NCBI RefSeq assembly: GCF_000682775.1
Contig: NZ_AWFI01000004.1
Coordinates: 1-64,000 of the forward strand
Direction: 5' to 3'
DNA length: 64,000 nucleotides
Origin: Hyphomonas sp. L-53-1-40
Lineage (GTDB): Bacteria > Pseudomonadota > Alphaproteobacteria > Caulobacterales > Hyphomonadaceae
Shown here piece by piece: positions 45,533-54,661 of the stretch. The notes beneath the pieces were generated by a model. That model was not told where the DNA came from. It did no database searches and saw only the letters and a list, made by a program, of their open reading frames with translations. The translations under genes and the position numbers were made by a program. How positions within the stretch are numbered: position 1 is the first letter of the stretch; every line of letters starts with the position of its first letter.

Positions 45533-46840
45533 ATGGCAGACACAGCCCAGCCCGCCCGGTTTGATACCACGGAATTTTTCAGCCAATCTCTGGAAGATCG
45601 TGATCCCGAGCTGTTCGATGCGATCCGGAAGGAACGTACCCGTCAGCAGCAGCAGATCGAGCTGATTGCGTCAGAGAATATTGTTTCCAAAGCCGTGCTG
45701 GAGGCTCAGGGAACGGTGCTGACGAACAAGTATGCTGAAGGCTATCCAGGCAAGCGATACTACGGTGGCTGCGAGTTTGTGGACATTGCGGAAGAGTTGG
45801 CGATTGAGCGGGCCAAGAAGCTGTTCAATTGCGGATTCGCCAATGTGCAGCCGAATTCCGGCAGCCAGGCTAATCAGGGTGTGTTCAATGCGGTGCTGAA
45901 GCCGGGCGATACGATCCTCGGCATGAGCCTGGACGCAGGTGGTCACCTGACCCACGGTGCCAAGCCAAACCAGTCCGGCAAATGGTTTAACGCCGTTCAG
46001 TATGGTGTGAGTCGGGAAGATGATCGAATTGACTTCGTGGAAGTGGAGCGCCTTGCCAAGGCGCACCGCCCGCAGCTGATCATCGCGGGTGGCTCTGCCT
46101 ATCCTCGTGAGATCGACTTCAAACGATTCCGCGAAATCGCTGATGAGGTTGGGGCGTTGTTCCTCGTGGACATGGCGCATTTTGCGGGTCTCGTTGCCGG
46201 CGGCGCGCATCCGAACCCACTGGACCATGCGCATATCGCGACGACAACAACGCACAAGACATTGCGTGGCCCGCGTGGCGGCATGATCCTCACCAATGAC
46301 GAAGCGCTCGCGAAAAAAATCAACTCAGCCATCTTTCCCGGCATTCAGGGTGGACCGCTGATGCATGTCATCGCGGCCAAGGCGGTGGCCTTCGGTGAGG
46401 CGCTTCAGCCAGAATTCAAGAATTATGCGGCTCAAGTTGTTGCAAATGCGCGCGCTATGGCTGCGGCTTGCAAATCCAGCGGGCTGGACGTTGTCTCTGG
46501 CGGTACGGATACGCACGTCGCATTGATCGATTTGCGACCGAAGAATGTTACCGGTCGCGACGCTGAGCATGCGCTCGAGCGTGCCTTCATCACCTGTAAC
46601 AAGAACGGCGTACCCTTCGACCCGCAAAAGCCGATGATCACCAGCGGTATTCGTGTGGGCTCGCCAGCCGGTACGACTCGCGGTTTCGGCGAGGATGAGT
46701 TCACGCAGATCGGTAACTGGATTGGCGAGATTGTCGACGCGGTTGCGTCCGGCGAAAGCACATCAGCAGAAGACAAGGTGCGCGAAGAGGTGAAAGCCCT
46801 GACGGCGCAGTTCCCGATCTATAATGGATTGGGAGGCTGA
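45533..46840 (+). CDS. glyA: Serine hydroxymethyltransferase
   Basis: 435 residues. Substrate loop [41 protein letters not shown], and PLP lysine in [17 protein letters not shown]. It turns serine and tetrahydrofolate into glycine and methylene-THF. An AGGAG lies nine bases before the ATG. nrdR and the riboflavin genes follow in one run. Confidence 0.97.
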   Translation: MADTAQPARFDTTEFFSQSLEDRDPELFDAIRKERTRQQQQIELIASENIVSKAVLEAQGTVLTNKYAEGYPGKRYYGGCEFVDIAEELAIERAKKLFNCGFANVQPNSGSQANQGVFNAVLKPGDTILGMSLDAGGHLTHGAKPNQSGKWFNAVQYGVSREDDRIDFVEVERLAKAHRPQLIIAGGSAYPREIDFKRFREIADEVGALFLVDMAHFAGLVAGGAHPNPLDHAHIATTTTHKTLRGPRGGMILTNDEALAKKINSAIFPGIQGGPLMHVIAAKAVAFGEALQPEFKNYAAQVVANARAMAAACKSSGLDVVSGGTDTHVALIDLRPKNVTGRDAEHALERAFITCNKNGVPFDPQKPMITSGIRVGSPAGTTRGFGEDEFTQIGNWIGEIVDAVASGESTSAEDKVREEVKALTAQFPIYNGLGG

Positions 46841-46846
46841 TAGACC

Positions 46847-47317
46847 TTGCGATGTCCGTTCTGCGGTTCCGAGAATACATCGGTGAAGGACAGCCGCTCG
46901 GCTGAAGACAATACGGCTGTACGCCGCAGGCGTGTATGCGAGGCGTGCGGAGCGCGTTTCACGACGTTTGAACGTGTTCAGTTGCGCGAGATCATGGTGG
47001 TGAAGCGGGATGGCAAACGCGTGCCGTTTGATCGGGACCGTCTGACGCGCTCAATCACCATCGCCTTGCGGAAACGCCCCGTGGATCGGGAACAGATCGA
47101 CCAGATGGTATCCGGTATTGCGCGCAAGCTGGAAAGTGGTGGCGAAACCGAGGTGACGTCCAATGAAGTGGGCGAATTTGCCATGGAGGCGCTGCGGCAA
47201 GTCGATCCGGTAGGGTATGTGCGGTTCGCAAGTGTCTACAAGGATTTCAGGGATCCGAACGATTTCGCTCAATTCATTGAGCAGACATCGCTGGAAGATG
47301 AGAGCGATCCTGAATGA
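46847..47317 (+). CDS. nrdR: Transcriptional repressor NrdR
   Basis: 156 residues with a TTG start, preceded by GGGAGG in the end of glyA. The zinc ribbon is CPFC...CEAC (residues 3-34) and the ATP-cone follows ([20 protein letters not shown]). It represses ribonucleotide reductase genes according to dATP/ATP. It overlaps the next gene by four bases. Confidence 0.95.
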   Translation: MRCPFCGSENTSVKDSRSAEDNTAVRRRRVCEACGARFTTFERVQLREIMVVKRDGKRVPFDRDRLTRSITIALRKRPVDREQIDQMVSGIARKLESGGETEVTSNEVGEFAMEALRQVDPVGYVRFASVYKDFRDPNDFAQFIEQTSLEDESDPE

Positions 47318-47910
47318 GCGGGGTGAAAGTCACCCTCAAGATCGCTACATCGCTGGATGCCCGCATAGCTTTGTCCGATGGAACGAGCCAGTGGATCACG
47401 ACCAGCGAGTCTCGCGCACGGGCACATGAGATGCGCGCCGCGCATGATGCAGTCTTGGTTGGAGTAGGCACGGTGCTCGCCGATGATCCGTTGCTGACCG
47501 CCCGGACCGTTCCGCTCCCCAAGACGCAGCCCGTCAGGATCGTCGCAGATTCTCAAGGACGCACACCACGCAGTTCCAGACTGGTACAGTCGGTTTCATC
47601 TGGACGCGTTGTTGTCGCAACCAACGGCCAGCCGCAGGATATCCTCGCTGCGAGCGGTGTTGAGATCTGGCGCTGCGGGAAAGGCATTCGCGTGGACGTG
47701 AATGACCTCCTTCATCGCGCAGAGATCGAAGGAATTGCATCTCTCCTGATAGAAGGTGGCGGCACGCTGGCGGCCAGCTTCATTCGGGAAGGGCTTGTGG
47801 ACGAAATTGCCTGGTTTCGTGCCCCCATCCTGATCGGAGGAGACGGCCTGCCACAATCTGGGCGAAGCGTCACGTTGGCGCGCTATCGCTACGGAACGGA
47901 TTGGGGTTGA
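47314..47910 (+). CDS. RibD reductase domain alone (no deaminase domain)
   Basis: 198 residues beginning directly with the RibD_C fold: [78 protein letters not shown]. The N-terminal zinc deaminase domain (HAE and PCxxxG motifs) of normal bifunctional RibD of about 360 residues is missing. The first Met overlaps the nrdR stop, so there is no room for it. This protein could reduce the deaminated pyrimidine, but the deaminase must be encoded elsewhere. Position before ribE supports a role in riboflavin synthesis. Confidence 0.85.
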   Translation: MSGVKVTLKIATSLDARIALSDGTSQWITTSESRARAHEMRAAHDAVLVGVGTVLADDPLLTARTVPLPKTQPVRIVADSQGRTPRSSRLVQSVSSGRVVVATNGQPQDILAASGVEIWRCGKGIRVDVNDLLHRAEIEGIASLLIEGGGTLAASFIREGLVDEIAWFRAPILIGGDGLPQSGRSVTLARYRYGTDWG

Positions 47911-47960
47911 TGTCCTGGACACCTATGTAAGGGTCTAAATAAGAAACTGAGGGCAGGAAA

Positions 47961-48578
47961 ATGTTTACAGGCCTCGTTACCGATGTCGGTACCGTTCGCT
48001 CCGTGGAAGACCGAAACGGGCTTCGCCGGTTCGAAGTGGAAAGTGGCTACCCACTCGACGACATTAGCCTAGGCGCTTCAATCATGCATTCAGGCGTCTG
48101 CCTGACCGTGGTTGATATGGGCAAAGGAGAGCGCGGCGCGTGGTTCGCCACCGAAGCCGTGCCGGAAACGCTTTCCAAGACGATTCTGGGTGACTGGACG
48201 GTCGGATCTCACGTCAATTTGGAACAAAGCCTGAAGCTCGGCGACGAATTGGGCGGCCATTTCGTGTTTGGCCATGTTGATGGTGTCGGTCAGGTAGTTT
48301 CCGTCGAACCGGAAGGTGAAAGCTACCGTTTGACCATACGGCCACCTGAGCAGATCGCGCGCTACTTCGCGACCAAGGGGTCCGCGGCGGTGAATGGCGT
48401 GTCTCTGACTGTGGCTGAAGCATTGCCCAATGGAGACTTCCAGCTGGCGATCATTCCTCACACCTGGGACGTTACGACACTGAGCGAGCTGCAGACTGGC
48501 TCCAGCGTGAATCTTGAGATCGACATGCTGGCACGCTACGTGGCGCGGATGATCGGCGCCGATGCGCCGAAGGGATGA
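47961..48578 (+). CDS. ribE: Riboflavin synthase alpha chain
   Basis: 205 residues. Two lumazine-binding repeats, starting MFTGLVTDVGTV, with IMHSGVCLTV and VNGVSLTVAEA in the matching positions of each repeat, and GHFVFGHVDGVG. It dismutates two lumazines to riboflavin. Follows the RibD-like gene by 50 bases. Confidence 0.95.
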   Translation: MFTGLVTDVGTVRSVEDRNGLRRFEVESGYPLDDISLGASIMHSGVCLTVVDMGKGERGAWFATEAVPETLSKTILGDWTVGSHVNLEQSLKLGDELGGHFVFGHVDGVGQVVSVEPEGESYRLTIRPPEQIARYFATKGSAAVNGVSLTVAEALPNGDFQLAIIPHTWDVTTLSELQTGSSVNLEIDMLARYVARMIGADAPKG

Positions 48579-48585
48579 GGGCGAT

Positions 48586-49713
48586 ATGAGCAGCGAATTT
48601 CATCAAGCTATCTCCTCGATTGACGAGATCATTGAAGATGCCCGCAATGGCCGAATGTATATTCTGGTCGATGCAGAGGACCGGGAGAATGAGGGCGACC
48701 TGATCATTCCGGCCAATTTTGCGACGCCCGAACATGTGAACTTCATGGCACGCCACGGCCGCGGGCTGATTTGCCTGGCGATGGGGCAGGAGCGTGCGCA
48801 TACGCTCAACCTCGACATGATGACCCGGAACAACAGGGAAAGCATGGGCACCGCCTTCACGGTCTCCATTGAAGCGAAAGACGGTGTCACGACGGGTATT
48901 TCAGCCCATGACCGTGCCCGGACAATCGCCGTCGCCATCGACCCGACCAAGGATCATGAGGACATCGTGTCCCCCGGACACGTCTTCCCGTTGATTGCCC
49001 GCGAAGGCGGCACACTCGTCCGCGCTGGGCATACAGAGGCGGCGGTAGATATTTCCCGCATGGCAGGCCTCTACCCAGCTGGCGTGATCTGCGAAATCAT
49101 GAACGAAGACGGCACCATGTCCCGCCTTCCGGAATTGATCGCCTTTGCCCAATTGCACAATCTCAAAATTGGCACGATTGCCGACCTGATCGCGTGGCGC
49201 CGCAAGAATGACCGGTTCATGGAGCGCCGCGTCGAAGCGCCCCTCGATTCCGGTTACGGGGAAGGGTTCCGGACCGTCTGTTTCCGCAATGCGCTAGATA
49301 ATTCCGAGCACATTGCCATCGTGCACGGGGATATAACGCCGGACAGCACAACGCTGGTACGGGTGCACCGGATGGATGTCCTGTCGGACGTGTTGGGAGA
49401 AAACGGCCCAAGACACGGTCTGGTTGAGCGCGCGATGCGCGTGATTGCTGACGCTGAAGAACCGGGCGTTGTCGTTTTCGTGAACACGATGCGGCCGAAC
49501 ATCATTGCCGAACGGCTGGGCCTGAAGCCCTCAGTGGCCCCCGATCCGACCGCGCCCATTCGTGAATACGGTGTCGGTGCTCAAATTCTGCGGGATTTGG
49601 GCGTACGTCGCATGATCTACCTGTCCGGAACGCAGCCCACCCGCTTGGCAGGCCTTGACGGCTACGGCCTGACGATAGAGGGGTGGCGCAATCTTCATGA
49701 GGAGAACAATTGA
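48586..49713 (+). CDS. ribB: DHBP synthase fused to an inactive GTP cyclohydrolase II-like domain
   Basis: 375 residues from the ATG at 48586, preceded by GATGAGGGC. The first 200 residues are a normal 3,4-dihydroxy-2-butanone-4-phosphate synthase: DAEDRENEGDLIIPA, TEAAVDISRMAGLYPAGVICEIMNEDG. The second half has the RibA fold but lacks the three zinc cysteines (GECLTGD...CDCG type); in that place it reads HGDITPDSTTLVRVH and DVLSDVLGE. So it should make DHBP only, and GTP cyclohydrolase II activity must come from another gene. This hybrid form is common in alphaproteobacteria. Confidence 0.9.
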   Translation: MSSEFHQAISSIDEIIEDARNGRMYILVDAEDRENEGDLIIPANFATPEHVNFMARHGRGLICLAMGQERAHTLNLDMMTRNNRESMGTAFTVSIEAKDGVTTGISAHDRARTIAVAIDPTKDHEDIVSPGHVFPLIAREGGTLVRAGHTEAAVDISRMAGLYPAGVICEIMNEDGTMSRLPELIAFAQLHNLKIGTIADLIAWRRKNDRFMERRVEAPLDSGYGEGFRTVCFRNALDNSEHIAIVHGDITPDSTTLVRVHRMDVLSDVLGENGPRHGLVERAMRVIADAEEPGVVVFVNTMRPNIIAERLGLKPSVAPDPTAPIREYGVGAQILRDLGVRRMIYLSGTQPTRLAGLDGYGLTIEGWRNLHEENN

Positions 49714-50141
49714 TGGCAGACCGCGTTCTTGTCGCCATTTCGAAATACTACAAGCACATCTCCGATGAGCTGGAAGCTGGCGCACTGGAAGCTCTTGAAG
49801 CTGCTGGCGCGACTGTGACGGTCATGGAAGTGCCGGGCGCGTTCGAGCTGCCGGGCCTGATTGCTATGGCGGCCGACAGTGGCCGGTTTGACGGCGCTGT
49901 GGCACTGGGCTGCGTGATCCGGGGCGAAACCAGCCATTACGACTATGTCTGTGGTGAAAGCGCCCGCGGTCTGATGGATCTGATCGTGCAGCGTCGTCAG
50001 GCGATTGGCTACGGCATCCTGACTGTCGAGAATGAAGAGCAGGCGCTCACCCGCGCTGACCGCAAGCGCGGCAATAAGGGCAAGGATGCCGCAGATGCCT
50101 GTTTGGCCATGATCAAATTCCGTAAGGAACTCATTCGGTGA
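49713..50141 (+). CDS. ribH: Lumazine synthase
   Basis: 142 residues from the ATG at 49713 that shares its A with the ribB stop; a TTG one codon earlier is also open. Signatures: VMEVPGAFELPGLI, ALGCVIRGETSHYDYVCGE and GILTVENEEQALTRA. It joins DHBP with the pyrimidine to form lumazine. Ends in a GTGA overlap with nusB. Confidence 0.95.
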   Translation: MADRVLVAISKYYKHISDELEAGALEALEAAGATVTVMEVPGAFELPGLIAMAADSGRFDGAVALGCVIRGETSHYDYVCGESARGLMDLIVQRRQAIGYGILTVENEEQALTRADRKRGNKGKDAADACLAMIKFRKELIR

Positions 50142-50605
50142 ACGACCAGAACATTCCCTTCGAGGTTACACGGGCGAGGCGGGCGGGAGCGCGCCTCGCA
50201 GCCGTTCAGGCGCTTTATGAAATGGAGCAGACCGGCAAGTCGGCCCGCGCGACCATTCGCGCCTTCATGGAAGACCGGCTCGGCATTGGTCCGAATGAAG
50301 AACCGATCGAGGAAGCCGATCCCGACATTTTCAAATCTATCGTGAACGCGGTCGTTGATCATCAGGCAGCCATCGACAAGGCGATCCTTGGGAGGCTGGC
50401 AAACGGATGGAAGCTGACACGGCTGGATGCAACCATGCGCGCGCTTTTACGTGCGGGTTCCGGTGAATTCATCGCGCACCAACATCTGTCGAACGCCATC
50501 ATCCTGGATGAGTATGTGTCGCTGGCGCATGATTTCTTCGACGAGCAGGAAGCGAAATTCGCAAATGCCGTTCTCGACAATCTGGCCAAGGACCTGCGCA
50601 AATAG
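50138..50605 (+). CDS. nusB: Transcription antitermination factor NusB
   Basis: 155 residues from a GTG overlapping the ribH stop. NusB fold: RRAGARLAAVQALYEMEQTGKSA at the start, then VDHQAAIDKAILGRLANGWKLTRLDATMRALLRAG and NAIILDEYVSLAHDFFDEQEAKFANAVLDNLAK. With NusE it aids antitermination in rRNA operons. Its pairing with ribH is conserved in many bacteria. Confidence 0.95.
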   Translation: MNDQNIPFEVTRARRAGARLAAVQALYEMEQTGKSARATIRAFMEDRLGIGPNEEPIEEADPDIFKSIVNAVVDHQAAIDKAILGRLANGWKLTRLDATMRALLRAGSGEFIAHQHLSNAIILDEYVSLAHDFFDEQEAKFANAVLDNLAKDLRK

Positions 50606-50901
50606 CCGGACTGGCCTATGCTATCCGGTTTGTGCGGGGATCGGTCCTTGCGGATGGGAGCAGGGCTCCGCTGTCACGAGGACGAATAGTCAAGTTACTG
50701 GATAGTAGTAGGTGCCCCCATGCATTGGGGCCCGTCCCATCCGCGTAGTGAAACTCAACTGGTTGCCAGACCAGACTGCTGCATTTCACCAGACCTAGCT
50801 GCGGAAGAAGACGAAACCCCGCAGCAGGGCCAGACTAGACGGTTCACCCTGCTGTCGGATTCCTGCCGGGCCATCGCCCGGTCCAGTTGTGATCACCCCG
50901 C
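50606..50901 (+). ncRNA. Candidate structured RNA between convergent genes (unrecognised)
   Basis: The whole gap between nusB and the epoxide hydrolase gene is full of long exact complements. GCGGATGGGA (50650-50659) pairs with 50735-50744; GCCCC/GGGGC (50714-50731); CTGGT/ACCAG (50759-50774) inside GTGAAA/TTTCAC (50748-50789); GCTGCGG/CCGCAGC (50798-50825); CCGGGC/GCCCGG (50866-50881); and an outer GCGGGG/CCCCGC (50634-50639 with 50896-50901) closes the set. CAGCAGGG/CCCTGCTG (50822-50854, eight pairs) excludes the GCTGCGG stem. I do not recognise tmRNA, RNase P, SRP or 6S RNA here. Strand is unproven, as stems pair on either. Confidence 0.45.
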
Positions 50902-50914
50902 GGACAGGCAGCCA

Positions 50915-52096
50915 TCAGTCCTCGTGATCGGCCACGCTGTTGCCCCAGGCGCGGATCTCTTCGACATATAGGTCGGGCTCTTCCATCGCTGCGAAATGAC
51001 CGCCGCGCGGCAAATCCGTCCAGCGGGTGAGGTTGTAGGCTCTGTCGAACCAGCTTCGCGGCGCGGGTTTGTAGACGGGCTCTCCGGGGAAGTTCGCAAA
51101 CGCCGTCGGTGTCTCGCATCGGACGCCTTCCGGCAAGGCATTGCCACCTTCCTGCGCAAAGCCATTGTAGAACCAGACGCTGGTGGCGATGGCATCATTG
51201 ACTAGGTAGATCATCACATTGGTGAGCAGCTGGTCTTTTGAGTAGGTATCCAATAGTCCGCCCTCAGAGAGGTCCGACCAGCCATTGAACTTTTCGAGAA
51301 TCCACGCCGCAGTGCCGACCGGGGAATCCATCAGCGCCATCGCCAGTGTCTGGGGCTTGGTCATCTGCTCCATCAGATAGGCGCCCTCGCGCTGCATGGC
51401 TGCTTGCGATGCGGCCAGCCATTCGCTTTCGGCCTCTGTCTGTGGCGAGGCGGGGGTCGGCCGGAAGGCAACCATGTTGAGATGGATGGCGCGGCAACCG
51501 CCTTTACCGTCGACCGTGCCATGATTGAGGCCTAGCCAGGATGTGACCATACTGCCCCAGTCGCCCCCTTGGGCGAGGTAGGTGTCATGTTTCAGGACGT
51601 CGCGCATCAGCGTATCCCAAAGCGCCGCAGTGCTTTTTGGACCGATCGGAGATTTTGGCCGTCCGGAAAACCCATAGCCGGGCAGGGAGGGGATGATCAG
51701 GTCAAAGGCGTCTTCGGCCTTGCCGCCATAGCGGGACGGAAAGGCCAGGGGTGCGATCGCTTCCCAAAATTCAAACACTGAACCCGGCCATCCGTGCGTG
51801 ATGAGCAGGGGGCGCCGCCCGCCAGCTTCGCCCACGACGTGGACAAAGTGAATCATCTGGCCATCTATCTCAACTTTGTAGCTGGGGTACTTGTTGAGGA
51901 TTTCCTCTGATTTGCGCCAATCATAGCCAGCAATCCAATAGCGCTGGATATCTTTCATCACCGGCGTGGACATGCCGTAAGCGAAGCCTTCTTCATTGGC
52001 GGGTGCCGGAAACCAATCATACGCTTTCACCCGCGCCATGATGGCGTCGAGCTTTTCCTCGGGGATGTCGATGCGGAAGGGCTGAGCGGTCGGCAT
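50915..52096 (-). CDS. Epoxide hydrolase (EHN/alpha-beta hydrolase)
   Basis: 393 residues. The N-terminal EHN domain (1-110) contains PFRIDIPEEKLDAIMARV and YWIAGYDWRKSEEILNKYPSYKVEIDG. The hydrolase core has the oxyanion motif THGWPGSVFEFWE, nucleophile Asp in AQGGDWGSMVTSWLG and the His in RGGHFAAMEEPDLY. This is the pattern of microsomal-type and juvenile-hormone-type epoxide hydrolases. The substrate is unknown; epoxides made by the P450 at 60190 are one option but the genes are not adjacent. Confidence 0.88.
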   Translation of the reverse strand: MPTAQPFRIDIPEEKLDAIMARVKAYDWFPAPANEEGFAYGMSTPVMKDIQRYWIAGYDWRKSEEILNKYPSYKVEIDGQMIHFVHVVGEAGGRRPLLITHGWPGSVFEFWEAIAPLAFPSRYGGKAEDAFDLIIPSLPGYGFSGRPKSPIGPKSTAALWDTLMRDVLKHDTYLAQGGDWGSMVTSWLGLNHGTVDGKGGCRAIHLNMVAFRPTPASPQTEAESEWLAASQAAMQREGAYLMEQMTKPQTLAMALMDSPVGTAAWILEKFNGWSDLSEGGLLDTYSKDQLLTNVMIYLVNDAIATSVWFYNGFAQEGGNALPEGVRCETPTAFANFPGEPVYKPAPRSWFDRAYNLTRWTDLPRGGHFAAMEEPDLYVEEIRAWGNSVADHED

Positions 52097-52154
52097 GTTT
52101 GTCTCCTCGCTAGTGTGTCATCCAGCTAGCCGACATACCGTGGGGCGAAGCAAG

Positions 52155-52496
52155 TTAAATCGAGAAACTGGTTCCGCAGCCGCATGCCGCCGTAGCATTC
52201 GGATTGCTGATCTTGAAGGCCGCGCCGATCAGTTCGGTTGTAAAATCGATCTGTGAGCCCTTCAGGAATTCGAGGCTCATTTCGTCGATCAACACTTTTG
52301 CGCCATCGCGTTCCAGGATGATATCGTCTTCCTTGGCCGCTTGGTCGAAGTCGAACTTGTAGGAAAAGCCTGAACATCCGCCGCCTTCGACGGAGACGCG
52401 CAGAAAATCAACGCCGTCCTGTTTGGCCAGAATCGCATTAATCCGCTTGGCAGCAGAGGCTGTAAGGGTCACATCGGGGGCAGTTGTCGTGCTCAT
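52155..52496 (-). CDS. erpA: Iron-sulfur cluster insertion protein ErpA-like
   Basis: 113 residues, HesB/IscA family. The three ligand cysteines are in [11 protein letters not shown] and near the end in [10 protein letters not shown]. The short Thr-rich N-terminus and C-terminus are typical of ErpA. It carries a 4Fe-4S or 2Fe-2S cluster to target enzymes. Divergent from dgt with 27 bases between starts. Confidence 0.9.
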   Translation of the reverse strand: MSTTTAPDVTLTASAAKRINAILAKQDGVDFLRVSVEGGGCSGFSYKFDFDQAAKEDDIILERDGAKVLIDEMSLEFLKGSQIDFTTELIGAAFKISNPNATAACGCGTSFSI

Positions 52497-52523
52497 GACC
52501 TCAACATAGGGATTCCCGAGCCA

Positions 52524-53696
52524 ATGGAAAAGAGATCAGTGTATGCCACCCGGCACGAAGATAGCCGCGGCCGGTATTTCCCGGAGGCGCCATCGGCCAC
52601 CCGGACGCCGTTCCAGCGTGATCGAGACCGGATTATCCACTCGACCGCCTTCCGGCGACTAAAGCAGAAGACGCAGGTATTTGTTGCACATGAGGGCGAT
52701 CATTTTCGTACGCGTCTGACGCATTCCCTTGAGGTCGCGCAAATAGCGCGCAGCATTGCGAGGACGCTCGGGCTTGATGAAGACCTCGCCGAAGCGCTGG
52801 CGCTGGCCCACGATATGGGCCACCCGCCCTTCGGTCATGCGGGCGAGGACCAGTTGGACGCGTGCATGGCGGACTATGAAGGGTTTGACCATAACGCCCA
52901 GACCCTGCGCATTGTGACCAAGCTGGAGGTCCGATACCCCAATTTCGAGGGCCTGAACCTGACCTGGGAATTGTTGGAGGGCCTCGTGAAGCACAATGGC
53001 CCGATGGTGACGCGCGATACACCGGTGGAATCGCTGCCGGCCGCTTTTCGGGAATATGCGAACTTCATGGACTTGGAGCCGCACCAATTTGCAGGTCCGG
53101 AAGCGCAGGTGGCCGCGCTGTCAGACGACATCGCCTACAACAATCATGATATTGATGATGGTATTGCAGCCGGCCTGTTCACGATTGACGATCTGATGGA
53201 TTTGCCGATCGTCGGAGACGAGTTCCGCGCGGTGAAGTTGGAATATGCGCATCTCAGCGACCGGATGGTCTCCTATGAGGCGGTTCGTCGCCTGATCGGC
53301 CTGTGGGTCAACGACCTGACCGCCGAGACGGGTCGGCGCGCAAAGCAGTACGCGCCGCAGAGCGCAGCGGAAGTGCGCGCCATGGACGTGCCACTGGTTG
53401 CGTTTTCCGAAGAGCTGGAAAGCCGTCAGCGGGCTCTGCGCGCCTTTCTGTATGAGCGGATGTACAAACATTACACAGTCAACCGCATGCGCAGCAAAGC
53501 CAAACGCATGCTCGCCGAGCTGTTTCAAATATTTCTGAGTGAGCCCGACACACTGCCGAGCCCGTGGCGGCAAGATGCGTCACAGGCTAACGAAGCGCGC
53601 CGTGCGCGCATTGTTTGTGATTATATTGCCGGGATGACGGATTCCTACGCAATCGAGGAACATCGACGGCTCTATCATCCGGATGTACTGCGCTAG
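52524..53696 (+). CDS. dgt: dGTP triphosphohydrolase-like protein
   Basis: 390 residues. HD-domain signatures: [26 protein letters not shown] (first His), [16 protein letters not shown] (HD pair) and [16 protein letters not shown] (late Asp). It removes triphosphate from dNTPs and helps balance precursor pools. The ErpA-Dgt pairing is conserved in alphaproteobacteria. This is the shorter type II form. Confidence 0.93.
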   Translation: MEKRSVYATRHEDSRGRYFPEAPSATRTPFQRDRDRIIHSTAFRRLKQKTQVFVAHEGDHFRTRLTHSLEVAQIARSIARTLGLDEDLAEALALAHDMGHPPFGHAGEDQLDACMADYEGFDHNAQTLRIVTKLEVRYPNFEGLNLTWELLEGLVKHNGPMVTRDTPVESLPAAFREYANFMDLEPHQFAGPEAQVAALSDDIAYNNHDIDDGIAAGLFTIDDLMDLPIVGDEFRAVKLEYAHLSDRMVSYEAVRRLIGLWVNDLTAETGRRAKQYAPQSAAEVRAMDVPLVAFSEELESRQRALRAFLYERMYKHYTVNRMRSKAKRMLAELFQIFLSEPDTLPSPWRQDASQANEARRARIVCDYIAGMTDSYAIEEHRRLYHPDVLR

Positions 53697-53830
53697 CCGT
53701 ACTGTCATCACATTTACCGGTTTTAAAGCGTTGCACGGGCCGGGGCCGGTGAAAGCGCTTGGATATTCAAGTGTCGTTAACGAAACGCGCCGTAATCTTA
53801 ACTCTGTGAACCTATTCTGAGGATGATTCC

Positions 53831-54661
53831 ATGGGGCGATATCGGGAAAACGAGCGGGACTATTCCCCGTTTGAAGACGATTACCGCGGATTTGACGTTC
53901 GCGAGGACGATTCCACGCGCGGACCGCTCATCCTGGCGCTTGCCGTGGGCGTGTTGCTCGTCTTTGGCGCGGTTGTATGGAACACATATCGTCAGGGTAT
54001 CCGGGACAATGGTGCCGGTATTCCCAGCGTAATTGCCGATAAAGAGCCCTACAAGCGTGCGCCGGAAGATCGTGAAGGCTTGGCAGTCCCCGACACTGAC
54101 AAGCGTTTCTACGATCAGATGGATGACTCCGAGCGTACGGTGGAGCCGGGCACCGACTTCGCTGCAAATGACACTGAAGATGGGGATGCGCTGCAAGGCG
54201 GCCCCCCTATTGAGCTCAGGCCAGGCCGGGAAGGCATCGAGCCGGACGATGCGCAAGTGCGCGCACTGGCTGACCTGGAGGCGATGCCAGAGGATGAGGA
54301 AGAAACCCTGCGAGTCGTGCCGGCAAATCCGGTGGTGCAGGCGCCCGCTCCCGCACCGCGGAATGTGCCAGCCGCTGGCGATGCGTCCTCACAGTTTGCC
54401 TTTGCAGATGATGGCATTTACCTGGTCCAATTGGCCGCTTTCCGCTCACAGGACGCCGCTGAAACCGCTTGGGCGAAAATGAACAGTACAAAGCCCGGCC
54501 TGTACCGGAGTGCACAGAAGCGTATCCAGCGAGCCGATCTTGGCGCCAAGGGTGTCTTCTATCGGTTGCGCGTCGGCAGCTTTGCGGAACGGTCTGAAGC
54601 ATCGAAATTCTGTGATGCGGTGAAGGCAGGCGGCGATAATTGCATTGTGGTGACAGGATAG
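53831..54661 (+). CDS. SPOR-domain inner-membrane protein
   Basis: 276 residues. Cytoplasmic acidic N-terminus, one membrane helix (about 37-57), a long Pro/Glu/Asp-rich linker, and a C-terminal SPOR domain (about 195-276: IYLVQLAAFRSQDAAETAWAK, RVGSFAERSEASKFCDAVKAGG, CIVVTG). SPOR domains bind denuded glycan at the division site. Its stop TAG overlaps the GTG of nagZ, and scpA-scpB follow, the usual cell-division and chromosome cluster of this order. Confidence 0.88.
   Translation: MGRYRENERDYSPFEDDYRGFDVREDDSTRGPLILALAVGVLLVFGAVVWNTYRQGIRDNGAGIPSVIADKEPYKRAPEDREGLAVPDTDKRFYDQMDDSERTVEPGTDFAANDTEDGDALQGGPPIELRPGREGIEPDDAQVRALADLEAMPEDEEETLRVVPANPVVQAPAPAPRNVPAAGDASSQFAFADDGIYLVQLAAFRSQDAAETAWAKMNSTKPGLYRSAQKRIQRADLGAKGVFYRLRVGSFAERSEASKFCDAVKAGGDNCIVVTG

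Noticed and set aside
46841-47330. FMN riboswitch before the riboflavin genes
   Set aside because: ribD overlaps nrdR and nrdR follows glyA closely; no conserved RFN-element core is present.
50606-50901. Known RNA families (tmRNA, RNase P, SRP, 6S)
   Set aside because: No tag-coding AAYGAYAAY-like segment, no GAGGAAAGTCCGG block and no GGAAGCAGC apical motif were found on either strand; 6S could not be excluded by eye.
53760-53815. CtrA-type site (TTAA-N7-TTAA) before the SPOR gene
   Set aside because: Two TTAAC motifs occur but are 17 bases apart rather than seven.
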